Shown: positions 25,534 through 34,990, counted from the first letter of the stretch. The stretch is 64,000 bases of DNA from CAWACP01 sp963832965 (GCA_963832965.1 CAWHVW010000002.1:310001-374000), one strand, 5' to 3'. Numbers and translations: made by a program. Notes: generated from the letters alone by a model not told the origin.

Positions 25534-26847
25534 TCAGCCGCCCGCACGGGCTTCCATGGCCGCTTGCCGCACGTTTACCGTTGCCAACAAGAGCAGTCCG
25601 CCGATGAAGAACGTCACCAGCGAGAGAATGGCCAGCCGGTAGCTGCCGGTGAACTGCAGCGCCAGGCCGAACAACAAAGGGCACAGCCAGCTTGTTCCCT
25701 TGTCGCTGATTTCGTACACGCTGAAGTATTCGCCTTCGCGGCCTTTGGGGATCATCTGGGCGAACAGCGAACGGCTCAGCGCCTGCGTGCCGCCGAGAAC
25801 AATGGCCACCACGGCGGCCGCGATGAAAAACTGAGTCCGATTGCGCACGGAGACGTACATGGCCACGAGCACACCGGTCCAGATCAGCAGACTGACCATG
25901 ACGGCGGACTTCGCGCCCATCCACGCCGCCGCCCACTTGAACAGATAGTTGCCGAAAAAGGCGACGAATTGCACCATCAGAATCACCATGGTCAGGTCCG
26001 ACATGGAGAGCTTGAGCTCGTCATTTCCAAACTGCGCGGCCAGCGTGATGACGGTTTGAACGGCATCGTTGTAAACGAGGTATGCGACAAGGAAGCGCAA
26101 TGTTTGCGGATAGCGGCGCATCTCGTGGAGCGTGGCCGCGAATGCCCGGAACGTGTTGGTGAGCCCTTCGCCAGGCTTGCGCACCCGGCCAGGCGGACGG
26201 TCGCGCAGGCACCACAAGGGAATCAGAGTGAACAGCGCCCACCAGACGCCCGCTGACGACAGATTGATGCGCACGGCCAGCCCCTCGGAGATTCCCAGAG
26301 CACTCGACCTGGCGAAGAGCCACAAATTCAGAGCCAAAAGCAGGCCGCCGCCAAGATAGCCAATGCCCCAGGCTTTGGACGACACGGCGTCGCGCTCTTC
26401 CGGCGGCGCGATGTCCGGCAGGAACGAATTGTAGACGACAATCGATGCGCCGAAGGTGAGATTGGCCGCCAGAAACAGAAGGCCGCCGATAAGCCACTCT
26501 CCGCCCGTTAGCAAGAACATTGCTGTTGTCGCGAGCGCTCCGATAAACGCGAAGGCGCCCATCAGACGCTTTTTGTGGGCGCTGAAGTCCGCAACCGTGC
26601 CCAGAATTGGCAGTACGACCACCTGCGTCAGCACGGAGACCGAGATGAGATAACTCCACCACGAGCGCGGGTCGACGGGAATGCCCAACGGGTGGATGCG
26701 TCCGTCCGCGCTGGCGCCGGCCTTCGCGAGGGCGGTGAGATAGGGGCCCAGGAACAGGGTGACGACGGTGGTGGCGAAGGTGGAGTTCGCCCAGTCGTAC
26801 ATGTACCAGCCGCGCTGCTCGCGCCTGCTGTATGGCAGTGGTCCCAT
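25534..26847 (-). CDS. MFS transporter of the UMF1/Atg22 type
   Basis: 437 residues with twelve predicted helices. It opens with the UMF1 signature RGWYMYDWANSTFATTVVTL, followed by LPILGTVADFSAHKKRLMGA (MFS A-motif equivalent) and SFLPDIAPPEERDAVSSKAW and GTQALSRSLFAQMIPKGREG. Members resemble yeast Atg22 and are probably amino-acid effluxers or other small-solute transporters in the inner membrane. Convergent with the DinB-like gene three bases away. Confidence 0.88.
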   Translation of the reverse strand: MGPLPYSRREQRGWYMYDWANSTFATTVVTLFLGPYLTALAKAGASADGRIHPLGIPVDPRSWWSYLISVSVLTQVVVLPILGTVADFSAHKKRLMGAFAFIGALATTAMFLLTGGEWLIGGLLFLAANLTFGASIVVYNSFLPDIAPPEERDAVSSKAWGIGYLGGGLLLALNLWLFARSSALGISEGLAVRINLSSAGVWWALFTLIPLWCLRDRPPGRVRKPGEGLTNTFRAFAATLHEMRRYPQTLRFLVAYLVYNDAVQTVITLAAQFGNDELKLSMSDLTMVILMVQFVAFFGNYLFKWAAAWMGAKSAVMVSLLIWTGVLVAMYVSVRNRTQFFIAAAVVAIVLGGTQALSRSLFAQMIPKGREGEYFSVYEISDKGTSWLCPLLFGLALQFTGSYRLAILSLVTFFIGGLLLLATVNVRQAAMEARAGG

Positions 26848-26886
26848 GGCCGTTGGCCATTATCGCCGATTCCGTGATGGAGAGGG

Positions 26887-27288
26887 CTACTCGCCGTGGG
26901 AGATTAGGTTGAGTCCTTGTACCCCCAGATAGTCGCCTCGATTGTGCGTGACGAGTGGCACGTCATGCCGCATCGCGGTAGCGGCAATCCAGTCATCGGC
27001 GCACTCGATTCGCCGTCCGCGCAATTGGGCGCCGACCGTGACCTCTGCCCACAGCGAACACAGCCGGCGATTGAATGGCACCACCACGAAACGGTCTAAA
27101 TGCAATTGGAGCCAGCGGCGCCGAGCCTCACCCCATTGGGATTGGATGGCCCAACGCTCCAGCTCTGCTACGGTCATGAACGAGATCAGAAGCGTCTGTC
27201 CCGCGAGGCTCGCCGCGTAAAGAGCGCCAATTGAATGGCCTTTGAAAAGGAAGGAAACGACGTCTGTGTCAACCACAACCCGGCTCAT
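26887..27288 (-). CDS. vapC: VapC-type PIN-domain ribonuclease toxin
   Basis: 133 residues from the ATG at 27288, which overlaps the antitoxin stop (ATGA). PIN acidic residues: Asp in VVVDTDVVSFLFKGH, Glu in MTVAELERWAI, Asp pair in RIECADDWIAATAMRHDVPL, then VTHNRGDYLGVQGL. PIN toxins cleave tRNA or rRNA when freed from the antitoxin. Gene order (antitoxin first) and overlap fit VapBC-like modules. Confidence 0.9.
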   Translation of the reverse strand: MSRVVVDTDVVSFLFKGHSIGALYAASLAGQTLLISFMTVAELERWAIQSQWGEARRRWLQLHLDRFVVVPFNRRLCSLWAEVTVGAQLRGRRIECADDWIAATAMRHDVPLVTHNRGDYLGVQGLNLISHGE

Positions 27289-27485
27289 GCCGCGGGGTCT
27301 GCCTGCTTGTGGCCACGCCACTCATGGAGTGCGATAAGGAAGTCCTCGATTGATTCCTCTTCCGGCCAGAAGTCACCGCGCAGGGCAGAAAGGTCGTCGA
27401 CAGGACCCTTACCTTGTTGGGCAATGATCTCGTCGAGGGACGGATCCGCATCAAAGTTATAGCGGGGATCATTGGATGCGCTCAA
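27285..27485 (-). CDS. Antitoxin partner of the PIN toxin
   Basis: 66 residues from a TTG at 27485, placed six bases after GGAGGT; a GTG at 27500 is an in-frame alternative but has no such site. An acidic protein (DADPSLDEIIAQQ, DFWPEEESIEDFLIALHEW) of the type found upstream of VapC toxins. No DNA-binding motif is obvious. The stop overlaps the vapC start. Confidence 0.72.
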   Translation of the reverse strand: MSASNDPRYNFDADPSLDEIIAQQGKGPVDDLSALRGDFWPEEESIEDFLIALHEWRGHKQADPAA

Positions 27486-27521
27486 CTGGCACCTCCGCAC
27501 TCCGAGTATACCAATGGAAAG

Positions 27522-28894
27522 CTACTCCACCGCGACTCCGTGCACCTTGCCGCGCACGATGCCCAGCGCGCGGATGCGCTTATGCAGATTGGTCCGCTCC
27601 ATGCCCAGCGCGCGCGCGGCGCCGGACACGTTCCAGTTGGACTCCTCCAGCGCGCGGAGGATATGCTCGCGCTCGGCCGATTCGCGGGCTTCCTGAATGG
27701 TCGATTGCGGCGGCACGTCCGCGCTGCACGCGGATCTCGACCGGGATGGATCGCGCGTCAGCCGTTCGCCCGCCGTCAGAATGGCCATGCGCTCGATCAC
27801 GTTGCGCAGCTCGCGCGCGTTGCCCGGCCAGTGCCTAGCTTTCCAGCATCGGAAACACGTCTTCATCGAGCCTCTTCGGCTTGAAGTTGTTGCGCGCGCA
27901 GAAATTCTTCGAGGAAATACTCGGCCAGCAGCCGGATATCGTGCGGCCGCTCGCGTAGCGCCGGCACGCGAATGGGCACCACGCTAAGGCGGTAGAACAG
28001 ATCCTCGCGGAACTTCTCCTGCGCCACCAGGTCGGTAAGGTCGCGGTTGGTGGCCGAAATCACGCGCACGCTCACGCGGATGATCTGCTCGCCGCCCACG
28101 CGGTGGAACTCGCCCTCCTGCAGCACGCGCAGCAGCTTGGCCTGGGAGGCGCCATGCAGGTCGCCCACTTCATCCAGAAAGATGGTGCCGCCGTCGGCCA
28201 GTTCGAACTTGCCGCGGCGCGCGGAGATCGCGCCGGTGAACGATCCCTTCTCGTGGCCGAACAACTCGGTCTCGATCAGCTCGGTCGGGATGGCCGCGCA
28301 GTTCACTTTCACGAAGGGCCCGCCGCGAACGGGCTCGTCGCGATGAATGTGCGCGGCCAGCAGTTCTTTGCCGGTGCCCGATTCGCCGATCAGCAGCACG
28401 CGCGCGTCGGATCGCGCCGCCATGGTGGCCTGCTCCACGCGCGCGCTGCCAGGCCGGGGTCGATCCGATCATCGCGCGGTCCCGCTGCCGACCAGCTCGC
28501 GCAACCGCTCGTTCTCCCGGCGCAAGTTGGAGCTGCTCGAGGGCGTTCTTCACCGCCAGCAGCACGCGGTCGCGGCTCAGCGGCTTTTCCAGAAAATCGA
28601 ACGCGCCGGCGCGCGTGGCTTCCACCGCGTCGGCGATGGTGCCGTGGCCGGAGATCATGATGGCCGGGCGTTCCGTTGTCCGCTCTGGCGCACCTGCGCA
28701 GCAAATCGATGCCGCTGCCATCGGGCAAGCTTCACATCGAACAGCATGGCGTCGGCGCGCGGGACTTCGCCTTTCGCAAAATCCGCCACGGACGGCACGC
28801 GGTGCACCGCGTAGCCTTCACGCTCCAGAATCATGCGCAGCGAGCGGCCGATATTCTCTTCGTCATCCACGATCAGAATTCGCCTGGAAGTCAT
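27522..28894 (-). pseudogene. NtrX/NtrC-type sigma-54 response regulator, frameshifted
   Basis: All parts of an NtrC-family regulator are present but in several frames: receiver (MTSRRILIVDDEENIGRSL, phospho-Asp in MLFDVKL, then ISGHGTIADAVEATRAGAFD), AAA+ domain (LLIGESGTGKELLAAHIHRD Walker A, EKGSFTGAISARR loop with Ser for the usual Ala, GGTIFLDEVGDLHG Walker B) and a Fis-type helix-turn-helix (NWNVSGAARALGMERTNLHK). At least five single-base shifts are needed between 28730 and 27830, for example around 28728, 28685-28700, 28440-28480 and 27840-27866. It is either a decaying gene or a poor-quality stretch of sequence. It directly follows the kinase gene. Confidence 0.8.
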
Positions 28895-28903
28895 TGTCTT
28901 GTT

Positions 28904-30279
28904 TCACGCGGGCAGCAGCACGCGAAACCCCGCGCCGCCCAGTTCTCCTTTCACCAGCACGATGTCTCCGCCCGAAAGCACCGCGCTTTTGCGCGCGATG
29001 GAAAGCCCCAGCCCCATGCCGCGCTTCTTGAACGAAATGGTGGGCTGGAAGAGGGTGCTGCGCGCCTGCTCGCTCAGCCCGGGCCCGGAATCGTGTACTT
29101 CGATGCGCACGCGCCCGTTCTCGGTGGCGGTCATGCCGAGGATGCTGCCGCCCTCGCCCGCGGCCTCCGCGGCGTTTTCCAGCAGATTGGTGAGGATGCC
29201 CTTACCAGGTCCTGGTCGGCGAACGCCAGCGGGTGATCGTCGCACAAGCCGCAATCGTAGCGCACCTCCGGGTGCGTCTTGCGCAGAAACGCCACGCGCT
29301 CTTCCAGCAGCGCATTCACGTCCACCGGGCTCGGGCGCACCGGCGGCTCGCCGGCGAATTGCGAAAACGCGCGCACGCGGCGCTCGAGCGATGTCGATCT
29401 CATCCACCACAATCTGCGCGGCCTGCTCCATGAAACTCGCGGTCGATTATCGCTTCCCGCGCGCAGCATCTCTTCCACGGTGAGCCGGATGGGCGTCAGC
29501 GAGTTCTTCACCTCATGCGCCATCTTGCGCGCCACCGCCTGCCAGCTTTCCAGACGGGTGGCCTGCACCAGGCGATCGCGTGCGTGCTGCAACTCGGAAG
29601 TCATGCGGTTGAACGCATGCGCGGCGGCGCCAATCTCGTCGTCGCGGGACGGCGCGACGCGGTATTCCAGATTGCCGCCGGCCACTTCCGAAAGCCCGGT
29701 GGTGAGCTCACGAATGGGCTGGCTGATGCGGTGCGCCCAGTAGACCACCACGGCCAGCGACGCCATCCACACGGCGATGGCGATAGTCAGAAACACGGCG
29801 AACAACCCGCGGCGGGGATTGCCCAGGCGGTCAACCACGGCACGGGAGCGGGTGTAGACATCGGTGAGCCGGCCCATGGACACGCCGTCGAGGGGCATGG
29901 AATAGCGCACCACGTCGCCGCCGCTGCGGACCATGTAATCCAGACGGTCCCCATCGTTGCCCGCGGTCACGAAGGACTCGGCTTCGCCCGCATCGTGGAA
30001 GTCGCGGACGTCGGGTGGCCACTCCGCCGCCTGCGCCGCCGGATACACCACCGGCTGCACTTTCTTTTCGGCCACCTTCTGCCGGAGCAGCGCGCGCGCG
30101 GCGTGGTAGTAATCGCGGCCGGTTTGTTCCAGGGCGCGCGAGGTTTCGTCCAGTTCCCGGATGGCGTTGTATTCCAGGCTGTGGTTCAACAGCGAAAGCG
30201 AAACCCAGGAGGTAATCGCCACCGGCACCAGGGTTGATGCCGCGAACGCAAAAATGAGCCGGGTGCGCAACCGCCGCAT
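28904..30279 (-). pseudogene. NtrY-type sensor histidine kinase, frameshifted in the kinase domain
   Basis: The N-terminal 300 residues are intact: TM helix (LIFAFAASTLVPVAITSWVS), periplasmic part, second TM, HAMP (RISQPIRELTTGLSEVAGGN) and the NtrY-like H-box ARKMAHEVKNSLTPIRLTVE. The frame then shifts near 29445, back near 29395 and again near 29210 to reach LTNLLENAAEAAGEGGS (N box) and RGMGLGLSIARKSAVLSGGD (G box). The opposite signs of the first two shifts leave the protein sense largely intact, which also fits sequencing error. It starts one base after the DUF4390-like gene. Confidence 0.82.
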
Positions 30280-30280
30280 G

Positions 30281-30874
30281 TTAACGATCCAGATCTTCGA
30301 GGCGGAACGCGGTGGACTCCAGCGTCCAGTGCTGTGGGTTCCGAGCCGGCCGGCTGAACAAATCGATCAGACTGGTCAGGCTGATGCCAGGGTCGTTCCC
30401 GCCGGATACGCCCTCGGGAGAATCCTGCGCGCGGATCTCCAGCCGAACCCACAACCTGGTTCCGGGGGTGAGGCCGGCGGTGGAAACCGCCAGGTTATCG
30501 AGACACCAGCGTTCCACGCCGCTGGCGGACAAGCCGGTGCGGCCAGCGCCGCGAATACGCGCCACTTTGAAACTTTCTTCCCAAAGGTCGTAGCTCACCA
30601 CAAAGCGGTCCACGGTGCGCCGGAAGGGGACGTCCCGGGTTCCGTCAAACAAGGAGAGCTGGAAATCAAAAGGCACGCTCACGCCATCGTGAAGACGATC
30701 GAGCGGACGTCCGGAGAGGAAATGAATGCGCGGCGCGGACACCCGCAGGTCATCGTTGCTCCGGGTGACGTACAGATCCTCATTGGACACGCGCATCGAA
30801 TACAGCTCTGCCGCGCACGCAGCCGCGAAAAGCAGCGCGCGCCCAGCAAGCCGGGCTGTACGTGAACTCGTCAA
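30281..30874 (-). CDS. DUF4390-like exported protein upstream of ntrY
   Basis: 197 residues with an N-terminal hydrophobic segment (LAGRALLFAAACAAELYS). The beta-rich body contains DDLRVSAPRIHFLSGRPLDR and GVSVPFDFQLSLFDGTRDVP, then VERWCLDNLAVSTAGLTPGT. This matches the DUF4390 proteins that sit directly before NtrY-NtrX-like pairs in beta-proteobacteria, and here too the next genes are ntrY- and ntrX-like. The role may be periplasmic signal input to the kinase; that is inference. Confidence 0.7.
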   Translation of the reverse strand: MTSSRTARLAGRALLFAAACAAELYSMRVSNEDLYVTRSNDDLRVSAPRIHFLSGRPLDRLHDGVSVPFDFQLSLFDGTRDVPFRRTVDRFVVSYDLWEESFKVARIRGAGRTGLSASGVERWCLDNLAVSTAGLTPGTRLWVRLEIRAQDSPEGVSGGNDPGISLTSLIDLFSRPARNPQHWTLESTAFRLEDLDR

Positions 30875-30900
30875 ACGAATCTGAAATTCATGCCGGCGAA

Positions 30901-32181
30901 TCAGAAATTCATGCCGGCCACAAACATCGGCTCCAAATGACCCTGGTCGAGCGGAAATGCGAACGCCAGGAGAAATTCATTGTGTCCCAGGATGCCCAGG
31001 TTCCCTTCCAGCCCGGCCCCGAGGGATTGCTTCGGATCGGGCCGCCCGCCGCGATCCCATACCGCTCCCGTGTCATAGAATACGCGCATCATGCGATACC
31101 GGTAGGCCACCGACCCGTCAAGGATTCTGGCTCCGCCCAATGGATCGAGATTAAACTTGTCCCAGCCCTCCAGCGTGCTGGTGTTTCCGAGCGAGAAGCG
31201 TTCGAACATGGGCGCCGTCCCGTTGATGGTTCCGCCCTCGATATTCACGTCCACCTCGTGACGGTTGTGGGTTGCGGTGTACTGGGCCTTTAGCTGATGG
31301 CGAGTGTAGGCGAAATCGGACCCGAGATCCCGGCTCGCCGCGCGCACGCCGTAGCTGGCGTCCAGCGTCTGATTGACCGTAGAGCCTTCCACGGTCCGGT
31401 GGTAGCGTACCGTGCCGGTGGCCGCGTTAGCCGATTTGTCCGGCGATCCGGCGGTCTCCGGGGCCATCGACTCCATGCTGATTCCACCGCTGAACGACAG
31501 CTCGCGGGAAACCAGGTATGTCAACTCCGGTTCCACATTCCGCCGGCTGCGATACAGGAACTGGGAACCGACTGCCGCGGCGACCGTGGCCTGGTTCCAT
31601 TCCTCGTGATAATCCTCGAAGGTCAACGCGAAATTCACTTTATCGGAGCCGAGCGAGCGCCGCTGGAAAGACGCGTTGTAGCCGGCGTAGCGCTCCAGCA
31701 GATCGTCCCCGTTGCTCAACAGGCCGAAGGAGACGGAGTCGTTTCCGAAGGTTCCGGTGGCCTGACCCTCGGCCGTCCAGCCTTCGCGGGAGTTCCAGAC
31801 GAACTTCGGAACGGAGACGTCGTAACGGCTGTGCCCTTCGTTGACGTCCAGAACCACTCGCACATATTCGGGCTCGGAGCCGCGGAGAACGCGCACCGAT
31901 ACTCCACGCGCGTTCACATCCTGGGTGATGGCGCGCGCGAGGCTGCTGAGGGCCGCGAAATCCAGTTTCGTGCCGACCAGCCCATGGAGTTGGTGCAACA
32001 CCGGCTGGCTGAGCGTGTAATCGTGCTGTCCGGCGACGTCAATGCTTTCCACGGTGTAACGAGAGTTGACGTTCGCCTGGTCCAACGCGTTCCCCCCGTC
32101 CGGGTCCGGCGCGTCCCCGGCGTGGGCCTGAACGGTGAACATGCATGCCGCACCAAGCAGCAGAAAGCGGAGATACCTCAT
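30901..32181 (-). CDS. Omp85/BamA-like outer-membrane protein with one POTRA-like domain
   Basis: 426 residues from the ATG at 32181 (GGAGAGG upstream). Signal peptide ending VQAHAG, a POTRA-like region (SRYTVESIDVAGQHDYTLSQ to VRVVLDVNEG), then a long beta-barrel of alternating residues ending in a C-terminal Phe (VAGMNF), the usual outer-membrane insertion signal. SLGNTSTLEGWDKFNLDPLG resembles the strand region before the conserved RGF-type motif of surface-antigen (Omp85) proteins. It is first in line with the DUF4390-like, kinase and regulator genes. Confidence 0.72.
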   Translation of the reverse strand: MRYLRFLLLGAACMFTVQAHAGDAPDPDGGNALDQANVNSRYTVESIDVAGQHDYTLSQPVLHQLHGLVGTKLDFAALSSLARAITQDVNARGVSVRVLRGSEPEYVRVVLDVNEGHSRYDVSVPKFVWNSREGWTAEGQATGTFGNDSVSFGLLSNGDDLLERYAGYNASFQRRSLGSDKVNFALTFEDYHEEWNQATVAAAVGSQFLYRSRRNVEPELTYLVSRELSFSGGISMESMAPETAGSPDKSANAATGTVRYHRTVEGSTVNQTLDASYGVRAASRDLGSDFAYTRHQLKAQYTATHNRHEVDVNIEGGTINGTAPMFERFSLGNTSTLEGWDKFNLDPLGGARILDGSVAYRYRMMRVFYDTGAVWDRGGRPDPKQSLGAGLEGNLGILGHNEFLLAFAFPLDQGHLEPMFVAGMNF

Positions 32182-32292
32182 ATACCTCTCCGAGTGTTGC
32201 ACGCCGTTAACCGGCAGTCAAGACTTTTGTTTACTTATACTTACGCTGCTGGCAGGTGTGAAAGTGGGGCACGCTGTGAAGCGCACACGGTT

Positions 32293-33000
32293 CTACGTGT
32301 TGCCCGCGGCGTGCATGGTGCGCTGCAGCACGGCGTTGCGCACGTGATCCATGGATGAGATCACCAGCAGGCGGCGCCCCAGACGTACCAGACCCCGGCG
32401 GGCCAGCGCGTTCAAGGTAGTGGAGGTGGTTTCGCGGGTGGCTCCGATCAGGCTGGCGAGTTCGCTCTGCGAGAGCGGAATCGAGTATTCCTGCAATCCG
32501 TCGTTGCGCGACCCCACGAGAGAGGCAAGCTCGCCGAGGTAGTACAGAATCCTGTACTCCACATCGTGCAAGCACAGCAATTCAACCTTTTTCTCAAGTT
32601 CGCGTTGCCGCGCGGCCAGCGTCTCCGAGAGCAGCCGCCAAACCTGCGGCCGGGTTTCGCACCAGGTCACGAATACTGCGCGCGGGATGACGTAGATGAC
32701 ACCTTCCTGTAGCACTTCCGCTGACGTGTTTCGAATGTCCCGGCCCTCTTCGCCGGGCAGAGCCTGTTCGCCAAACAGTTCGCCGGGCGCCACGATGCGA
32801 AGGATAATCTCCTTCCCGTCCTCGCCGCGTTTAAACAGTTTGACGAGGCCGGAATCAAGAAAATAGAGGGAATCGGACGGGCTGGAGTCCGAGAACAAGG
32901 ACGCGAAACGGCGGCTGGGGGCGAATCTCGAAACGCCTTCGAGATGCACAACTTCGTTCCGGAGGACAGTGGCGAGCGCAGCAGTCGAAGCAGTGTGCAT
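32293..33000 (-). CDS. Crp/Fnr-family transcriptional regulator
   Basis: 235 residues. Cyclic-nucleotide-binding-type beta-roll (DSLYFLDSGLVKLFKRGEDG, RIVAPGELFGEQALPGE) joined by a long helix to a winged helix-turn-helix (IPLSQSELASLIGATRETTS, TLNALARRGLVRLGRR). No N-terminal Cys cluster, so it is not an iron-sulfur Fnr. The ligand is unknown: GELFGEQAL is close to the cAMP pocket pattern, but the Arg-Thr pair of CRP is absent. An inverted repeat over a TATAAT box lies just upstream (33007-33033), suggesting autoregulation. Confidence 0.88.
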   Translation of the reverse strand: MHTASTAALATVLRNEVVHLEGVSRFAPSRRFASLFSDSSPSDSLYFLDSGLVKLFKRGEDGKEIILRIVAPGELFGEQALPGEEGRDIRNTSAEVLQEGVIYVIPRAVFVTWCETRPQVWRLLSETLAARQRELEKKVELLCLHDVEYRILYYLGELASLVGSRNDGLQEYSIPLSQSELASLIGATRETTSTTLNALARRGLVRLGRRLLVISSMDHVRNAVLQRTMHAAGNT

Positions 33001-33006
33001 TGGGAA

Positions 33007-33033
33007 ACACTCAAATTATTATAGTCCGAGTGT
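33007..33033 (-). promoter_or_regulatory. Putative promoter/operator of the Crp/Fnr gene
   Basis: On the minus strand ACACTC and GAGTGT (6-base perfect arms, 15 bases apart) bracket TATAAT (33018-33023). The start codon is at 33000, so transcription would begin within a few bases of the ATG; a leaderless or very short leader is implied if this is the -10. No good -35 at 17 bases was seen. Confidence 0.4.
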
Positions 33034-33054
33034 CAAGTAAATTATATAAAAATG

Positions 33055-33918
33055 TTACGTTGGTGGGCGCTTTGAGCGGTCCCACAATGGTCTGGCAAAC
33101 GCGCTAGCTCGTTCAAAAAGCTGACGGATATCCGAATCACGGGAGGTTACAACTTCCCCGCGGATGGTTTCGAGGGCCGCGATGTAGGCATCGAGGGCCG
33201 AAGCGACGTTGTCGCGGTTGCTGGCGAGGATATCTCCCCAGATATCGAACGAGCTGAGGGCCAGGCGGGTCATGTCCTCGAGGCCGGAACCGTGAACGGC
33301 CGGAGCACCGGAGGTTTGCTCGGCCAGCATGGCGGCCAGGGCGGTGGAGGCCAGTTGCGGCAAATGGGAGGTCAGGGCCACGATGCGATCGTGCCCGGCG
33401 GCATCCAGAACCAGGGGAATTGCGCCAATCCTCTCCAGCCAATGGACGAAATCGCGGCACCGCGGCTGATCGAGATCTTCAGGACGGGCGGGTGTCAATC
33501 CCCACACGCGGCCTCGGAAGAGGTTGGGGGAAGCCGCATCCACGCCGCGCGCCTCGCTGCCGGCCATGGGGTGGCCCCCTAGGAACAGGGTGGTGGACAT
33601 TTGCGCGGACGCCGCGGTCAGGATGGCGGATTTTGTGCTGCCCGCGTCGGTGACCAACGCGTGAGGCGGAACGCTTGCGGCGATGGCGGAGATGGTTTCA
33701 ATGATGGCTCCAATTGGCTGGGCGAGGAATACCAGGTCTGCCTGGGCAGCGGCTTCGGCCGGTGGCAACCCCTGATCGACCGCGCCGAGGGCGACAGCGC
33801 GCGCGATGGTAGCCGGGGAGCTGACGCCGAGAATCCGGCCGGTGTACCCGGCCTCCCGCAAGGCCAGCGCGAACGAGCCTCCAATCAGACCGACACCGAA
33901 GATGGCTACGGTCTGCAT
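33055..33918 (-). CDS. tyrA: Prephenate dehydrogenase
   Basis: 287 residues from the ATG at 33918 (GAAGGA upstream). NAD-binding start MQTVAIFGVGLIGGSFALAL, VTDAGSTKSAILTAASAQ, and FLGGHPMAGSEARGVDAASP, the TyrA substrate/catalytic segment with the key His; later HDRIVALTSHLPQLASTALA. It oxidatively decarboxylates prephenate to 4-hydroxyphenylpyruvate on the way to tyrosine. It follows aroF in the same direction with a GTGGGGC-type palindromic repeat in the gap. Confidence 0.93.
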   Translation of the reverse strand: MQTVAIFGVGLIGGSFALALREAGYTGRILGVSSPATIARAVALGAVDQGLPPAEAAAQADLVFLAQPIGAIIETISAIAASVPPHALVTDAGSTKSAILTAASAQMSTTLFLGGHPMAGSEARGVDAASPNLFRGRVWGLTPARPEDLDQPRCRDFVHWLERIGAIPLVLDAAGHDRIVALTSHLPQLASTALAAMLAEQTSGAPAVHGSGLEDMTRLALSSFDIWGDILASNRDNVASALDAYIAALETIRGEVVTSRDSDIRQLFERASAFARPLWDRSKRPPT

Positions 33919-33938
33919 GTTAGTCCTTCTTCCCGGAC

Positions 33939-33961
33939 GGGAGGGCATGGCCCTGCCCCAC
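33939..33961 (-). repeat. Palindromic intergenic repeat, GTGGGGC type, copy 1
   Basis: AGGGCATGGCCCTGCCCCAC in a 23-base unit that differs at one position from 38272-38294. It sits in the aroF-tyrA gap. Confidence 0.6.
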
Positions 33962-33976
33962 TGCGGAGCCAGGACA

Positions 33977-34990
33977 TCAGAGAGTTCGCCCGACTGCCGG
34001 CGCGATGATCCGAAGCTGCTCCATGAGCTCCTGGAACTGCTCCGGGAATAAGGACTGCGCGCCGTCGCTCAGGGCCTTGTCCGGGTTGTCGTGCACTTCG
34101 ATGATCAGCCCGTCGGCCCCGGCCGCGACCGCCGCGCGGGCCATGGGCAGCACCTTGTCGCGGCGGCCGGTGCCGTGGGAGGGGTCGGCAATCATGGGCA
34201 GGTGTGACAATTTCTTCACCACGGGGATGGCGGAGATGTCCATGGTGTTGCGCGTATATCCTTCAAATGTGCGAATCCCGCGCTCGCATAGAACGACATC
34301 GTAGTTCCCCCCGGCGAGAACATATTCGGCCGAAAGCAGCAGCTCCTCAATGGTGGCGGAGATGCCCCTCTTCAGCAGAACGGGTTTCCGCAAATCACCT
34401 AGTTCGCGCAGCAGATTGAAGTTTTGCATGTTGCGTGCGCCTACCTGCAGGATATCGGTGTACTCGGCCAGCAGGGGGATCTGGGCGGTGTCCATGACCT
34501 CACTCACCACCAGCAGGCCGTTGCGGTCCGCGGCCTGGCGCATCATGCGCAAGCCCTGTTCGCCGAGCCCCTGGAAGCTGTAAGGAGACGTGCGAGGCTT
34601 AAAGGCTCCGCCACGGAGGACGGTGGCGCCAGCCGCCGACACCATTTCGGCGACGCGGTTGATCTGCCCTTCGCTCTCGACGCTGCACGGGCCGGCCATG
34701 ACGACGATCTTCGTTGCGCCGATCTCCACGTCGCCCACGTGCACGGTGGTGCCCGCCGGACGAAAACTCCGGCTCGCCAGCTTGTAGGGGGAAACGATGC
34801 GGTGGCATTCCTTCACCCCCTCCATCACCTCGAAGTCGGCCGGTTCGAACTCGTCGAGGGGGCCGACGCCGCCCAGAACCGTGTGGCGGACGCCGGTGGA
34901 GCGATGCACGGTGAAGCCGAGGGACACCAGCCGGTCGATCACTTTCTCGATCTGGGGCTCGGTGGCCCCTTCCTGCATGACGACAAGCAT
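33977..34990 (-). CDS. aroF: 3-deoxy-7-phosphoheptulonate (DAHP) synthase, AroF/AroG type Ib
   Basis: 337 residues. An N-terminal ferredoxin-like regulatory domain (MLVVMQEGATEPQIEKVIDR, residues 1-70) precedes the TIM barrel: KIVVMAGPCSVESEGQINRV, GAFKPRTSPYSFQGLGEQGL, LLKRGISATIEELLLSAEYV and PMIADPSHGTGRRDKVLPMA with catalytic and metal residues. It condenses PEP and erythrose-4-phosphate, the first step of the shikimate route. With tyrA downstream, the pair forms a small aromatic-amino-acid operon. The N-terminal domain makes feedback control by Tyr or Phe likely. Confidence 0.96.
   Translation of the reverse strand: MLVVMQEGATEPQIEKVIDRLVSLGFTVHRSTGVRHTVLGGVGPLDEFEPADFEVMEGVKECHRIVSPYKLASRSFRPAGTTVHVGDVEIGATKIVVMAGPCSVESEGQINRVAEMVSAAGATVLRGGAFKPRTSPYSFQGLGEQGLRMMRQAADRNGLLVVSEVMDTAQIPLLAEYTDILQVGARNMQNFNLLRELGDLRKPVLLKRGISATIEELLLSAEYVLAGGNYDVVLCERGIRTFEGYTRNTMDISAIPVVKKLSHLPMIADPSHGTGRRDKVLPMARAAVAAGADGLIIEVHDNPDKALSDGAQSLFPEQFQELMEQLRIIAPAVGRTL

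Noticed and set aside
8921..34860. GTTCGAA-type strings reminiscent of tRNA T-loops
   Set aside because: They lie inside glnD, rlmB and aroF coding sequence and have no matching acceptor stem or anticodon arm.
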